From: Antedon mediterranea
Taxonomy: Eukaryota; Echinodermata; Crinoidea; Comatulida; Antedonidae
Length of the DNA: 60,000 bases
Reading direction: 5' to 3'
Assembly: GCF_964355755.1 (NCBI RefSeq)
Contig: NC_092676.1
Span: 17,716,288 to 17,776,287 of the forward strand
Of this stretch, positions 48,001 through 58,470 are shown one piece after another. Every line of letters starts with the position of its first letter. Position 1 is the stretch's first letter. Made by a program: the position numbers and the translations under genes. A model generated the notes under the pieces. The model was not told where the DNA came from. It worked only from the letters and a program-made list of their open reading frames with translations, and did not search any database.

Positions 48001-51000
48001 ACCTGAGTTGTCGTGTCGTATTTTAAGCTTTAATAAGCTACCTAAATCAGCTGCTTCTAGTTTAAATACATCTTCCTGTAAAATATATAGTATAAGTTAA
48101 AAACAAATATAAGTACAAAAAGTTTTTGGAGGATGAAAACAAAGAATTAGATTTAAAATTAGGGTAGGTGAAATGCTTGGTTCCCACTACAGATGTACAA
48201 GGACGTTAGTGCAATGTAAGTATGCATTACATCTCCAATGGGACCTAGCCTTTACATTAGATGAATTTAGACTTGTGACCTCAACCCATTTTAAAATAAA
48301 AATTTGTCCTTTTTTATTGTACCTGATTTCTCTCAAATTTATTCCGATGAGTTTCAGAGTCTTTCATTCTTCTTTCTCCTGTGTCCCCTTTCTCCCCAAA
48401 AATGTTTATGAATACATTTGCATCAGTTCCTCCTCGAAATTTATCTCCAGTAAATACACGGACTACATACTCAGACACTAAGTAAAAAAGAAATGTGTAA
48501 ATTACCATAGATCATGGTTAGCACACACAAAATATAGATAAAGAGTATATGATGGACATACAATCTGCAGAATTTGATAGCCCATGCTCTCCGAAAAAGT
48601 TATGATATAAATATTTCCTTGAACACCCCTCTATGATAATGGAATAATCTACCAATATAATCATAATCATACTTACTGACAAGAGAATTTCTTCGTAGTA
48701 CTTTTCCATTTTCATCAGTAGGAACAAGTTCTCTTACAATTTGGCCGTCGTCCTCGCCACGAGCTAACCATCGATTACACACAAACATATACTTAGTTGT
48801 CTCTTCCTCTTTTTCATTTTCATCCTCACTTTCATCTAATTTTCCCTTAGACTTCCTTCTTTTTAAGGTTCCTTTTGTTTCTTCCTCATCACTCTCACTC
48901 TTTAGGCTGGATTTTGACTTCCTTCTTTTTAACTTTCGATTATCATTTTCTTCATCTTCACTGTCGTTGAGTTTTGATTTAGATTTTCGTCTTTTTAATT
49001 TACTTTTGTTGTCATCATCATCACTTGCATCAATTTTGGATTTAGATTTACTTCTTTTTAATTTTTTCTTTGGCGGAAACCTTTCAACAATAACCTGGAA
49101 AAATAAGTAAAAGTAAAATTTTAGTTAACAATACACACATCTTCTAAAACTAGAAAACATTGGCTGGCATGAAAATAGTTTAGGACATTAATTTAGGTTT
49201 AATGAATGATGACGACAGAAATGTATATCACTGCCACATCAGATGTGTTGGGAAAACTGGTAAGGAATCTTCCACTCAATAAAAAAACTAACTATAATAG
49301 TTATGACTGCAACAAATCTTTTGTTACTTTACCCTGTTGAGAAACCAGCCAGAAAACATTCCAACCCCATCATGACCAATCCTGATCTTGGTAAGGGGAC
49401 CAACATCCTCAGCTTCAATCTGTAGGGGTAAAAACAACATAAATGGTGTTTGAACTGACCTTGTGTTTAAATTAAACACATGTTAACTACTCTACATTGT
49501 TTTATACTAAATAAAACAAACTTGTTTTTTAAATATATAACTACTTTTACAGAATATATTAAGCACAATTTATTCATTATTGTTATCATCAGTTTGAAAT
49601 TAGAAAAGAAAATGAAATATTTCATAGCCAAAAGTTAAAATGTCCATATTCATTCAGTATATAGTAAAACCTACTTTAAATTTATCTGTGTTTCCTTTTT
49701 CAAAGTTATCTGTGCGGTTTCGTAGTTTATATTCTTCAGTTTTTGCACCATCTTTACCATATAGACGGACAAACACATTGGAATCTGTTCCTGCTCCACT
49801 AACTTCTCCTGTTAACACAGTTATTTCGTATGGAATCCCTAGATATTAACCAAGAACATCTTTTTATCTGATCCAGATAGAATATGGTTATACATTGGTA
49901 TACACACAATGTTAACAGTATGTGAGATAATGACATTTTGGACAAAAAATGCTTATACTTGTACTTGGTACTTGGTGGTTGTTGGCTTGAATACTCCACA
50001 AGGAAGTCTTGGGGAGTGGCTTATTAATTGGACACTACTGTTTCAATTTATCTAGTGGCTTCAATAGCTTCTTAGGGCAGTTAGTTATTAGGATTATACT
50101 TACTAGGTTTAGACTTTTTAAAATCTGTTGGAGTGACCTCTATTTCAAGTTCACCATCCTCCTCATCTTCAGCTAACCAGCGATGACATGCAAATGAGTA
50201 GGCCTCACCACGAGATGGAATGTCAACTTCAACACTGTCCAGGTACCACCCTGCACCAGGACCTGACCCATCATGTCCAATTTTCATATATTCAATCTGA
50301 TTTTTAAAAAAAAACATTTTTTTATTATTGCTACAGTATAACAGAATTAGTAATGTGTTGTAATTTTTTTAATTAAGCAAAATAAGTATGTGATTTAACT
50401 ATTCTGCTAATCAATTTTAGCAGCATTGAAAATATTTCATAATAAAATATTTTGACATCTACATGGGAAACTGTTTTAAAATCGGAGATTACCTGTACAC
50501 CTTAAACTGCTGGTAAACAGAATGGAGTTATATGTGGGTTTTGTCAAAATGTAACAAGCAGTACAACTTTCAAATTTTAAAACCCACAAAATGTTTCAAT
50601 TGACATTTCAAATAAATAACTTTTAATTGTTTAACTCCTTATAACAAATCACATAATTCATTTTGAAAAAGCTAGTCTTTAATTTATCTAGTTTTATAGT
50701 AACTAGGTACCTTGCCAATGTCAACAGCTTCTAAAGTAAACTTGTCAGTTCTGCCTCGTTCAAATTTGTTTTTAGTGTTTTCTGCCTGCTTCAGAGGTAG
50801 TAATCCGGTATCACCATCTTTACCAAACAACTTAATGTGGACATTGGCATCAGTGCCAGCACCTCGCTCGTCACCTGTTTTCACTGATACATGGTATGAT
50901 GTTGCTACAAAAACAAAACAGACATTTTTAAATGTTAAACTTCTGCTTGATATGCAGATGTCCTTACCATTAGACTCATGGTACTTTTATGGTAATTATT

Positions 51001-54000
51001 ATGCATGCGTAACAGAGAGAGAAAAAATAATTAAAATATTTGAAAAAGGCATATTCATTTAAGTATTTCAAAGGTTACAAGATCATTAGTTTTCTTACTT
51101 GATAATAATTGGGGTTTTCCTTCTGGAACAAGTTCTCTAACAATTTGTCCATCATCTTCATCACGATCAAGCCACCTACGACAAGTAAACCACACAAATC
51201 AGAAATACTGTATTAATACCTACTCCATATTTAATAGAATTGACTTTCAAAATAACTCCCTTAATGGGTATCATTTACAACTCAAAGAGATCTTTCCATT
51301 CCAATTATTTGTGACTTTTGCTTGTGTATAAGCCGCCTTTTGTTTTTTATTTTCTTTCTATATCAATCCTCATTTAGTTGCATGCCTGATGAATTATATT
51401 ATTATTCCTGATGTCTTTCCTCTAATTATTTGAAGTAAGTATTATACTATACTGGTGAATAGTAGATTTTTTGTTAACAATTTTATTGAAAGTGATGGAG
51501 ATTGCCTTTTATCTGCTTATCTATTTATTCTGTTTTGTCAGACATCCATTTCTTTCTACTATTAAAACAAAATTCTTCTAAAATACTGTACCTTCCACAT
51601 GGGAAAACAACCTCTGATTGTGATCTACCCTCCTCTCTGACAATGACTTTTTCCAGGAACCAACCAGCTCCTGCGCCAGCGCCATCATGACCAATACGTA
51701 CACGAGACAATTGCTGAAGACTTACAGCTTCTAGTACAAACTCATCAATCTGAATACAAAATAAACAATTAATCAATCTTGAGATTGTCTTTTATTTATT
51801 ATATCTCCTTTTCTGTTCTCACTCTATAGAAATAACATACATCCATACTTTCTAGACAGTGTTGTCAAATGTCAAATACTGTTACTGTTTATACAATGGC
51901 GTTTCTATTTGAAACATTGTTTCAATAACATTCCAAATAATATACACTTAAATTTAACTGTTTTTTTAAATCCTCTCTTGAGAAACATCCGTTGAAATAC
52001 CAGATGATTGATGACCTCCACTACTTTTCAAAACTCTTTCTTCTGGCATTAAAATTATCTCTTCAATGTTTGTTAATAGCATTACTAGACATAGACAAAC
52101 CAATTAAACCAATTACAAATTATAGAAATATATTCAACTTACAGCCTTCCTTTCAAACTTGTTTCTGTTTGTTTTAGATTTCTTCATTGGCCTTTCACCA
52201 GTGTCTCCAAGCTCTCCAAAGATGTTGCAAAAGACATTTGCATCGGTCCCAGCACCAAACTTATCTCCTGTCACTATTTGAACATTGTACTTCAACACTG
52301 AAATAATTTCAAAATATTCATTTATTACCAAATAAGCATTGCATGACCAAATCTCTTCTCAACCAAACAACGAAGTCTTCTAAGATAAGGACTTAAAACT
52401 TGAGGTTCAAGTTTTGCACCTTAAGAACCCAGTGCATCTTTCGAAAGAGTAAGAGGTTTCCATCTGACAAATGAGCACCATTTGGTGGCAGATCAAAACG
52501 AAGGGACACTTAGGGGAGTTGTATGTGACATCATCTTATAGTTACATATGATTTAGAGCCATCCAGGTCCTTACATTTCAGAGGTTTCTTGATACCATCA
52601 CCTTCTGCTGGTATCTCTCGGATGATCTCTCCATCATCTTCACTGGTTGCTAGCCACCTCTGGCAGTTAAACGTGTATTTCTTTCTTGTGGCAACCTGTT
52701 CAACAACCACCTGTGAACAAATAGGGGTTTTTTAAATAATTGGTTTCTTAAAGGAAACTAAAATAATACACAAAAATATAATAGAAAAAATCTGCTGTTG
52801 TTTGTTGTACACACTGTAATGTTCAGTTAGATGATAGATATGCAGATCACCTTGTAAACTCTTTACAAAATTACACAAAATATCTGTTTACACTGTTACC
52901 TTATCCAGATGCCAGCCAGGGCCTAAGCCAGAATTATCATGCCATATTCTCATCTTATACAGCTTCCCTACATCTGCTGCCTCAATTTTAAAGTTATCTT
53001 CATCCCCTTTTTCAAATACATCACTTTTTGTTTTGAGTTCAATATCATCTGTTTTGCCCTGACTTCCATACAAGCACATCGACACGTTAGCATCAGTACC
53101 CGAATTTGCAATGTCACTTGTAAAAACTGTGACATTCCAAGCAAGCTCTAAAAAATAATACAGGAAAGAAATGCATATTTAAAGTAAAAAAAGAGTATAT
53201 AACATAACAAGAAAGAAAGAAAACAACACTGATTCTGAATTTTTAGCCAAAAAAATCATTTATTTCTCTATGGTACTACACTTTACTTTAACTAAGCAAG
53301 TGTGAAAGAAAGAAAGAACCAATGAGCTTACTTTTCTTCTTTGTTTTTCTCATTGATTTATTTTCATAGAGCGTTCTCTCAATAACATTGTCATCTTCAT
53401 CGTCTGCAAGCCATTTGTCACATATAAATGTCTGCTCTATTGCACTCGATGGACAGCTGACCACAACCTATATTAAATGTAAAAATGTAAATGTAATTAT
53501 TATTGTCCTCAAGCAAGGCCCTCTACAGACCTAAAGTTGCCAGCACCTGCCCAAATCAGCACAAGGGAATGTATCAAGTTCTTTAATTAAAACTTAATTT
53601 CTTTATAAATATAAACAGTTGATAATAGCAGTTCACAGACCCAGTCTCGGCTATGCACAAAAATATGTCAGCACTGCCATGGTATTGTTACTTTTTAGTG
53701 TGGTGTGCAGTCATATAGTTTAACATGTTATGGCAATTGGGTTTCTCAGCACTTGTGGTAAAGAAATACTGCATTACAAAATATGAAAATGATTTGTCTA
53801 CAATCACTCACCCTGTCCAAAAACCAGCCTGCCCCACTACCACAGTTATCATGGCCGATATCAATCCGACTGAGTGGACTAAGAGCATTTCCAATCTCCA
53901 AATCACAAACATCTGTTCTTCCCTTTTCAAACTTGCCATCAAGGTTAATCTTACCACTAGTTTCTTCTCCATTTTCACCCCCATACATAACAATGTAAAC

Positions 54001-57000
54001 ACCTGCACTGGTACCAGCATGACGTTTGTCTCCAGTTGTAACTCTTACTTCATATGGGGTTCCTAAAGGAATTTAAATAGAGCATTTTCAATACATTCAT
54101 ACAATTTTATTTGGAAAAAGAAAGCACAGCTCTATAATATAATATAATTAAAATAAATAAACCAAATAAATTAACCGAAAAATAAAGTATACACTTTTTG
54201 TTTAAAGGTTTGAATGTTGAAGAAATATAACCAAATGTTTAGTATAAATAAAATTCATTCCAATAAAGAAGGTTCAAAGATCTTCATCATAGCTATCTAG
54301 GTAGGTGCACAGTTGCAAACACATAGTTTGGGGAGATTACAGGGCCTAAAAATATACTGCTAAACTTTAACATAATGTCCTATACATACTTGATTAAGGA
54401 ATGAAAGCCAGATATCAACAAAAGAGTTATTAAACGCTACTACCAACCTCTAGATCCATTGCCACTGCCCTCACAGTAAAGCTCTCTAGATATTTTTCCA
54501 TCATCCTCATCTTTTGCAAACCATCGATTACAGGGAAATTTATATGTTTTATTTAGAGATGTATCGTCTACTATAATCTGGAAAAAATAAATTCAGCTTG
54601 TGTTTATTGAAGTTTAAAAAATGGTTTTTACTTATTTATATTGGAGCCCCTTTGCATTCACATGGTAAGTAGCTGCTGTGGAATTCCCGATAGAGGACTG
54701 TGGCTTTATTTTTTTTTTAATGTGACCATTTTACCAATAAATAATAATAATAAACTAATAAAGTAATTTACTTTATCAAGAAACCATGCAGCTCCAAAAC
54801 CTGAGTTGTCATGTCCTATCCTCAGTTTATCAAGGGCTCCAAGACCTGCACATTCTAACACAAAAATGTCCTCACTGAAAAGAAGTAAACACTTGATAAA
54901 TGCAACATTATAGATTTTGTAGGTATAGACATTGTACTGTACACTGATGAATTCAAATAAAATTGTGATGATAATAATTGTTAGCCTCAGGATTTCACCT
55001 TCAAATCAACAGAAAACAAAGTTCCATGATTCTAAAGGACTTTATACATCCCCATATAGCATGACATAAACTTGTGTATAAAATGTAATGAATCAGAAGA
55101 TTTCATGTAATTGAAATATAAGTATCAGTAGTTAATTTTAGTCCTTGTATACCTTCCTTTTTCAAAGTTATTTTTTGATGTATTTAGTTTGTGTTCCCCT
55201 GAATCTCCACCTTCACCGAACAGTGTTAAATAAACATTAGCATCTGTGCCTGCTTTGCGCTTGTTCCCAGTAAACACATGAACCATATATTTTTGTGCTG
55301 AAAATTAAATTTAACATTGAGGTAAAAGACAGCATATAGTTAGTGATGAATAAATTAACAATTTTCTTATAAAAGAAAGCAATAGCTATAAATAAAGCTT
55401 TCTTTCATTTTGAAAATAAATGCAAACTTTACATTTTCTAATAGCAAGAGGGTCTTTGCTGCCTAGTAAATCTCTTGATATGAGTTTGTCGCCCTCATCA
55501 CGAGCCAGCCACATGCTGCATGGGAAGTAGTATTTGGATTTCTTTGGATTCTTCAAATCGGTAACGACAACACGTTCTAGAAACCAGCCTGCGGCGAATC
55601 CAGTGTTATCATGTTCTATTCTTTAAAAAGAAAATAAAAATGTATCAGATATTCTTTGTTGATTCTTTGTTGTATATGAAAAAAAATAAGTAAAAGTCAT
55701 TTACAATTACTTATCTTCAGTAAATAAATAATAGTTACCTAATTTTTTTCAGAGGTCCTACAGCTTCACATTTATGTGTAAATATATCACTCTTCCCACG
55801 TTCAAACATTTTTCCATGCCCTTTCAGCTGAAATTTGCTGCACGACCTGCGGGCACCAAAAAGTGTTATATACACATTGGCATCGGTTCCAGCACCTGCA
55901 ACATCCCCTGTGATAACTACAATCTCATATTCTGCATTTTAAAAAGAAATTAGATGTATTTCAATTACTTTCTATACTTAACTTTATTTTTTGGAAAACA
56001 TTTTCTATACAATAAATACAATACATCAATATTAAAATATCTGTTTCTTTAGGTTAGAAGTTGGGTTGTGCTTGAGATGTAGGCCTACAGTAGGGCCTAC
56101 AGTAGGGCCTATTTTGACCCTTTAAAGAACCAGTATATTTTAATTATTCCTTGGTCTATTATTATAATATAATTGTTATTTACTGGAGAAACTTTTCATT
56201 TTGTCTCTTTAATTCAATTAAACTGGTTATTTGCAACTAAAATGAAAACAAAAATGCTGACTAGTTTTTGTTGAAAACAAAGAAAAGCCATCAAATTACA
56301 GCAAATCAATATGTCATACATGCATGTTAATCAAATTAAGTGCGACCAAGTACACTGAAGCAATTTCAGAAAACTGTCAACAAGTGTTCCTTTGCATTAT
56401 GTAAAATGATGATTTTAATTTGTTTCAGATTTTAGTAACTATATGAGGCATACAGTACTCTGCAATAAACATTAGAGAGGATTCGCAATCTTACGAATAC
56501 GATAACGAAAACGGATACGTCACGCACACGCATTCATTTTCGACAACGAAATATTGAGGGTGCCGTCCAAAATATGACTGCGGTAAATTTGAGCGAAGCG
56601 CAGGTACGTGTTGCTTGGCTGCCTAGGCCTAGCGTAACATCTAAGCGTGTGAGGACTGCTATTTATCAAAATTTACCTGGCATTTTAGTAAATTACTTTT
56701 GTAAATTACTTTCAATAAATCTATAATTATATTATAATCATGAATCATTCCTGATTCAAATGCAAAATGTGGAAAAAAGATCAAAAACTATACTCGTTTT
56801 GTAGTTACGACTGGTGATATTTGTCAACACGAATACGCTTTACGAATATGAAATGGGGATCAGCTCAAAAGTTTCACAAATGTGTGACGTATCCGTTTTC
56901 GTTATCGTATTTGTAAGGTTGCAAAACCTCCTTAATGTGTACCATTAGCCCAAAAAGATTGCTAAATAATTGTATAAACAGGTTAAAGAGTAAACAAAAT

Positions 57001-58267
57001 AATAGTTACTGCATTAACTGCAGTAGAATAGTTGTTCATGGTCCCTAACCAGCATACAGTACTTACGGGTTTTTCCATATTTTTTTGCATCCACAGGTCT
57101 TAAATTCCGCGATATTTGACAGTCATTGTGGAATAAAGAAAGCCATTGACTACAGAAGAATAGCCATGATTTCTTTGTATGTAAATTTGTAACTTTCACC
57201 TCATCAACAAACCAGCTATCTTTTTTCTCCAAGCCATCATGCTAAAAGAATTGACATACAATTGATTCACATTTCATTTGCTGTGTATTAAAAATTACTA
57301 TTGCACGCCATGTGACCTACAATCGTCCAATCAAATTACAGGAATTTATTTAGGTAATGTAATTTACAGTAATGCATGATGGTTTTCAAATGTCATTTAT
57401 TTCTTTCTCTGCCAATAGTAGACTAAAATTCCAACATACAATCTGTCACAGGCTGAGTTGTTCACACAAAATGCGTATAATAATAATAATACAAGTGGTC
57501 TGCTAATCTATTCATTTGTATTCATCTTTAATAAGTTTGCAAACTTCAGAATAATAATATTAATAATAGCACAATAACAACACAATATACCTCAAAATGA
57601 AAATTCAAATATTAGGAAACACACTATTATGATATAAAATTTACCTCTATTGTGAGAGATTTCAATTCTCCAACTTCTGGTCCTTTGAGGTTAAAAATCT
57701 TAGCAGAGTTCCTATTGAACTTGCAATGGACAAGACCTGAGTTGGTTTTTGTTTGTTTCTTGGTTAACTTTTTCTTTTGGAATTTCCCTTTGTCACCTTT
57801 CATGGAGATGAAAACCTAAAACGTGTAAAAGTAATAAGATATTATAGTGATATTAAAGTTCACTATAATATCTCTATAGTAAAAACAGATTGATTATTAT
57901 TTTCGAGAATGTAAAGTAAATAATACTAATGAGCCTATTTTACACTACCATACTCAATTTGTGCTACCCTTTTATTTTCCACTACAAAAGCGAATATCTG
58001 CGATTTCCATCGCATGTTTGCCGAGCTTCTTGATTTGTGCTCATGAATGTGTGATAACTCATTTCCTGAACTTTGATTGGTTGCATAATTTGTAAACTAC
58101 TAAAAATTGGAGGCCGTTTCTCATAAACTTACATTTGCTGATGTTCCACAACCTTTTTTATCTCCTGTCTTTACTTCAATTTTGTAAACTGTTTCACCAT
58201 TCTTTGCGCTGCCTGGACGGTGTGGACGAAACCCATTAGATGTCTTAGCACTTAATGCTCTTCGTTT
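32429..58267 (-). CDS. LOXHD1: Lipoxygenase homology domain-containing protein 1, 17 PLAT domains, 44 exons, 5' partial
   Basis: Forty-four exons on the minus strand join in one open frame of 2,407 residues ending TAA (32429-32431). Individual exons are listed with each PLAT domain. The protein consists almost wholly of tandem PLAT/LH2 beta-sandwich domains with recurring [23 protein letters not shown] and FPC-RWL motifs. That is the architecture of LOXHD1, a stereociliary protein needed for hair-cell function in mammals. Vertebrate LOXHD1 is described with 15 PLAT domains; 17 are seen here. The first visible exon starts in phase 0 with [12 protein letters not shown] and no Met, so at least one more 5' exon lies to the right or was not recognised. 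It converges with the polycystin-like gene; the stops are 5.2 kb apart. Confidence 0.95.
33616..33717 (-). repeat. 51-bp tandem duplication spanning a LOXHD1 splice donor
   Basis: Two units (33616-33666 and 33667-33717) differ at about two bases. The exon-proximal unit holds the end of the PLAT 16 third exon and its GTAAGT donor at 33707. The distal unit is an exact second copy of that donor context. Use of the distal donor would add an in-frame TAG after about ten codons. Confidence 0.9.
33708..35312 (-). CDS. LOXHD1: LOXHD1 PLAT 16 (degenerate)
   Basis: Exons 35312-35174, 34752-34585 and 33814-33708. Key motifs are changed: [40 protein letters not shown] and [17 protein letters not shown]. 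The calcium-site-like Asp residues seen in other repeats are missing, so ligand binding is doubtful. The frame and all splice sites are intact. The end of the third exon and its donor lie in a 51-bp tandem duplication (33616-33717). Confidence 0.87.
33899..34142. mobile_element. MITE with CAGTAGAA-type ends, carrying a nested SINE
   Basis: The ends CAGTAGAATACC and ...ATGTTCTACTG are inverted. The middle is interrupted by the SINE-like segment 33943-34069. The ends resemble those of 4921-5098. Confidence 0.55.
33943..34069 (+). mobile_element. SINE-like element copy (plus orientation)
   Basis: It begins CGGTGTGCTAATCTGGTAGG, continues TGCACTGCTGGCTGCCGTGG and TGGAGGGCCTAATCC, and ends TTGAGGACAAATATGAATAC plus CTTTACC repeats. 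An inverted copy lies 150 bp downstream (34221-34337). Tail fragments are at 25291-25357 and 53494-53562. Confidence 0.6.
34221..34337 (-). mobile_element. SINE-like element copy (minus orientation)
   Basis: The reverse complement reads TTTGGTAGGCTGCACTGCTG, then GGAGGGCCTAATTCGAATTT, then AAGCTTCAGGACCAGTATAA and CTTTACC, matching 33943-34069 with about 20 percent divergence by eye. Confidence 0.6.
35423..36412 (-). CDS. LOXHD1: LOXHD1 PLAT 15
   Basis: Exons 36412-36185 and 35596-35423. Motifs are [48 protein letters not shown], then [20 protein letters not shown] and [20 protein letters not shown]. The intron is phase 1 inside the HDNAG|F loop, a position seen only here. Confidence 0.93.
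36583..38590 (-). CDS. LOXHD1: LOXHD1 PLAT 14
   Basis: Exons 38590-38430, 37263-37177 and 36715-36583. Motifs are [50 protein letters not shown] and [20 protein letters not shown]. The first intron contains the 24/29-bp minisatellite (37347-38210). Confidence 0.92.
37347..38210 (-). repeat. Minisatellite with mixed 24-bp and 29-bp units in a LOXHD1 intron
   Basis: About 32 units of TTTGACTCTGGGATTGATA followed either by GATCA (24 bp) or by CTGTAGGTCA (29 bp), in irregular order. It lies between the first and second exons of PLAT 14. Confidence 0.93.
38985..39856 (-). CDS. LOXHD1: LOXHD1 PLAT 13 (divergent)
   Basis: Exons 39856-39648 and 39168-38985. Motifs are [58 protein letters not shown] and [20 protein letters not shown]. 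The GAGTDAN motif is changed to DMGTTAN and the strand after it is Lys-rich ([10 protein letters not shown]). Confidence 0.9.
40128..41398 (-). CDS. LOXHD1: LOXHD1 PLAT 12 plus Ser/Thr-rich linker exon
   Basis: Exons 41398-41244, 40928-40722 and 40263-40128. Motifs are [40 protein letters not shown] and [20 protein letters not shown]. The last exon encodes only a linker, with [20 protein letters not shown] and [20 protein letters not shown]. It is basic and Ser-rich, with possible phosphorylation sites. It is the longest inter-domain linker in the protein. Confidence 0.9.
41744..43007 (-). CDS. LOXHD1: LOXHD1 PLAT 11
   Basis: Exons 43007-42829, 42508-42392 and 41903-41744. Motifs are [53 protein letters not shown] and [21 protein letters not shown] Lys-rich linker follows ([18 protein letters not shown]). 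Confidence 0.93.
43170..47128 (-). CDS. LOXHD1: LOXHD1 PLAT 10, split by a 3.3 kb intron
   Basis: Exons 47128-47024, 43738-43630 and 43354-43170. The first exon ([20 protein letters not shown]) ends after FGENDDTG in phase 1, an intron position seen only in this domain. The intron holds the inverted-repeat element 43803-46873. The next exons give [40 protein letters not shown] and [20 protein letters not shown]. Confidence 0.93.
43803..46873. mobile_element. 3 kb element with about 430-bp terminal inverted repeats in the PLAT 10 intron
   Basis: The left end GGTTGAAAAAATTGCAACAG and the right end CTGTTGCAATTTTTTCAACC are exact inverts. Similarity continues inwards for about 430 bp (for example ATGGCCGCCAATGGCGAAAA), nearly perfect for the outer 150 bp and weaker inside. 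Inner segments (44270-44530 and 45400-45700) are also inverted copies. There is no convincing transposase. A MITE is nested at 45710-46103. A target duplication is not obvious. Confidence 0.8.
45710..46103. mobile_element. MITE nested in the 3 kb inverted-repeat element
   Basis: The ends CCGCATTTATTTGAATAAAT and TTATCCGAATAAATACGG are inverted and flanked by TA. The inside is G-rich on the plus strand (GGGAGCGGGGGAGGGGGTG), unlike its surroundings. There is no ORF of note. Confidence 0.65.
47409..48477 (-). CDS. LOXHD1: LOXHD1 PLAT 9
   Basis: Exons 48477-48323, 48075-47942 and 47563-47409. Motifs are [49 protein letters not shown] and [20 protein letters not shown]. The domain is followed by a Ser/Lys-rich linker ([16 protein letters not shown]) before PLAT 10. 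Confidence 0.93.
48677..49838 (-). CDS. LOXHD1: LOXHD1 PLAT 8 with mixed-charge KRRKSK insert
   Basis: Exons 49838-49675, 49419-49333 and 49094-48677. PLAT motifs: [39 protein letters not shown], and [20 protein letters not shown]. The 418-nt third exon is about three times the usual size. It inserts about 95 residues between the VIVER strand and YMFVCNRWL. The insert has four basic blocks ([36 protein letters not shown]) alternating with acidic blocks ([38 protein letters not shown]). It is probably a disordered surface loop. The basic blocks resemble nuclear-localisation or phosphoinositide-binding stretches, but no role is shown. Confidence 0.92.
50104..50904 (-). CDS. LOXHD1: LOXHD1 PLAT 7
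   Basis: Exons 50904-50711 and 50296-50104. Motifs are [59 protein letters not shown] and [20 protein letters not shown]. The intron falls at phase 0 between DIGK and IEYMKIGHD. Confidence 0.94.
51099..52297 (-). CDS. LOXHD1: LOXHD1 PLAT 6
   Basis: Exons 52297-52143, 51749-51592 and 51175-51099. Motifs are [49 protein letters not shown] and VVFPCGR split by a phase-2 intron from [17 protein letters not shown]. The 77-nt last exon is short for this gene. Confidence 0.93.
52380..52540 (-). repeat. Dispersed repeat in the PLAT 5/PLAT 6 intron
   Basis: TTGCACCTTAAGAACCCAGT and AGAGTAAGAGGTTTCCATC correspond to the reverse complement of parts of 12780-12850. The family is unidentified. Confidence 0.4.
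52575..53147 (-). CDS. LOXHD1: LOXHD1 PLAT 5
   Basis: Exons 53147-52900 and 52710-52575. Motifs are [57 protein letters not shown] and [18 protein letters not shown]. It has the same two-exon layout as PLAT 4, with a phase-0 intron after LDK/LDR. Confidence 0.93.
53332..54062 (-). CDS. LOXHD1: LOXHD1 PLAT 4
   Basis: Exons 54062-53812 and 53467-53332. The first two thirds are fused in one exon: [50 protein letters not shown]. The second exon has [20 protein letters not shown] and a basic end MRKTKKK. Confidence 0.93.
53494..53562 (-). repeat. SINE fragment in the PLAT 4 intron
   Basis: The reverse complement contains TGTAGAGGGCCTTGCTTGAG and GACAATAAT, matching the 3' half of the SINE-like element at 33943-34069 with an internal deletion. 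Confidence 0.4.
54448..55297 (-). CDS. LOXHD1: LOXHD1 PLAT 3
   Basis: Exons 55297-55153, 54874-54772 and 54577-54448. Motifs are [44 protein letters not shown] and [18 protein letters not shown]. It ends with a Gly/Ser linker (EGSGNGSRG) into PLAT 4. Confidence 0.93.
55433..55931 (-). CDS. LOXHD1: LOXHD1 PLAT 2
   Basis: Exons 55931-55739 and 55620-55433. Motifs are [50 protein letters not shown] and [18 protein letters not shown]. The internal intron is phase 2, directly before the RIEHDN strand. Confidence 0.93.
56475..56932. mobile_element. TIR element copy 2 (GAGAGGTTTCGCAA family)
   Basis: Complete short copy flanked by TA: starts GAGAGGATTCGCAATCTTAC, ends GTAAGGTTGCAAAACCTCCT. It is the reverse orientation of copies 1 and 3, as judged by the asymmetric inner sequence (GCTTGGCTGCCTAGGCCTAG). 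It lies in the LOXHD1 intron between PLAT 1 and PLAT 2. Confidence 0.85.
57067..58267 (-). CDS. LOXHD1: LOXHD1 PLAT 1 with N-terminal basic leader
   Basis: Exons 58267-58133, 57815-57645 and 57241-57067 (high to low). A basic, Ser/Pro-containing leader ([20 protein letters not shown]) precedes [18 protein letters not shown]. The middle exon is unusually Lys-rich ([15 protein letters not shown]). The third exon has SWFVDEVKV and [11 protein letters not shown]. The domain is divergent: GCGTSAN replaces GAGTDAN, and the strand after FPC-RWL is non-standard. It ends in phase 1. Confidence 0.85.
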
Positions 58268-58341
58268 CTAAAAAATAATAAAATTAAGATATTAGTATCA
58301 ACTAAAGCAATAAAATGTACACTTTTATGGTGATAGTGAAC

Positions 58342-58470
58342 AGTACATTCTCTATTTATTTATTTATTCAACCATGTTTCAAGAGGTTGACCCAGCCAAC
58401 GGAAGCTGATTTTAAGGGGCCCTCAACAATACGACATAAAACATAACAAGTAAAAATATAATACAATGTT
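58342..58470 (-). mobile_element. Truncated LINE 3' end with AATAAAT tail
   Basis: On the minus strand: GTTGAGGGCCCCTTAAAATC, CTTCCGTTGGCTGGGTCAAC, then AACATGGTTGAATAAATAAA. A 3' UTR-like end with a short A-rich tandem tail is typical of 3'-truncated CR1/L2-type non-LTR elements. No coding part remains. Confidence 0.5.
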
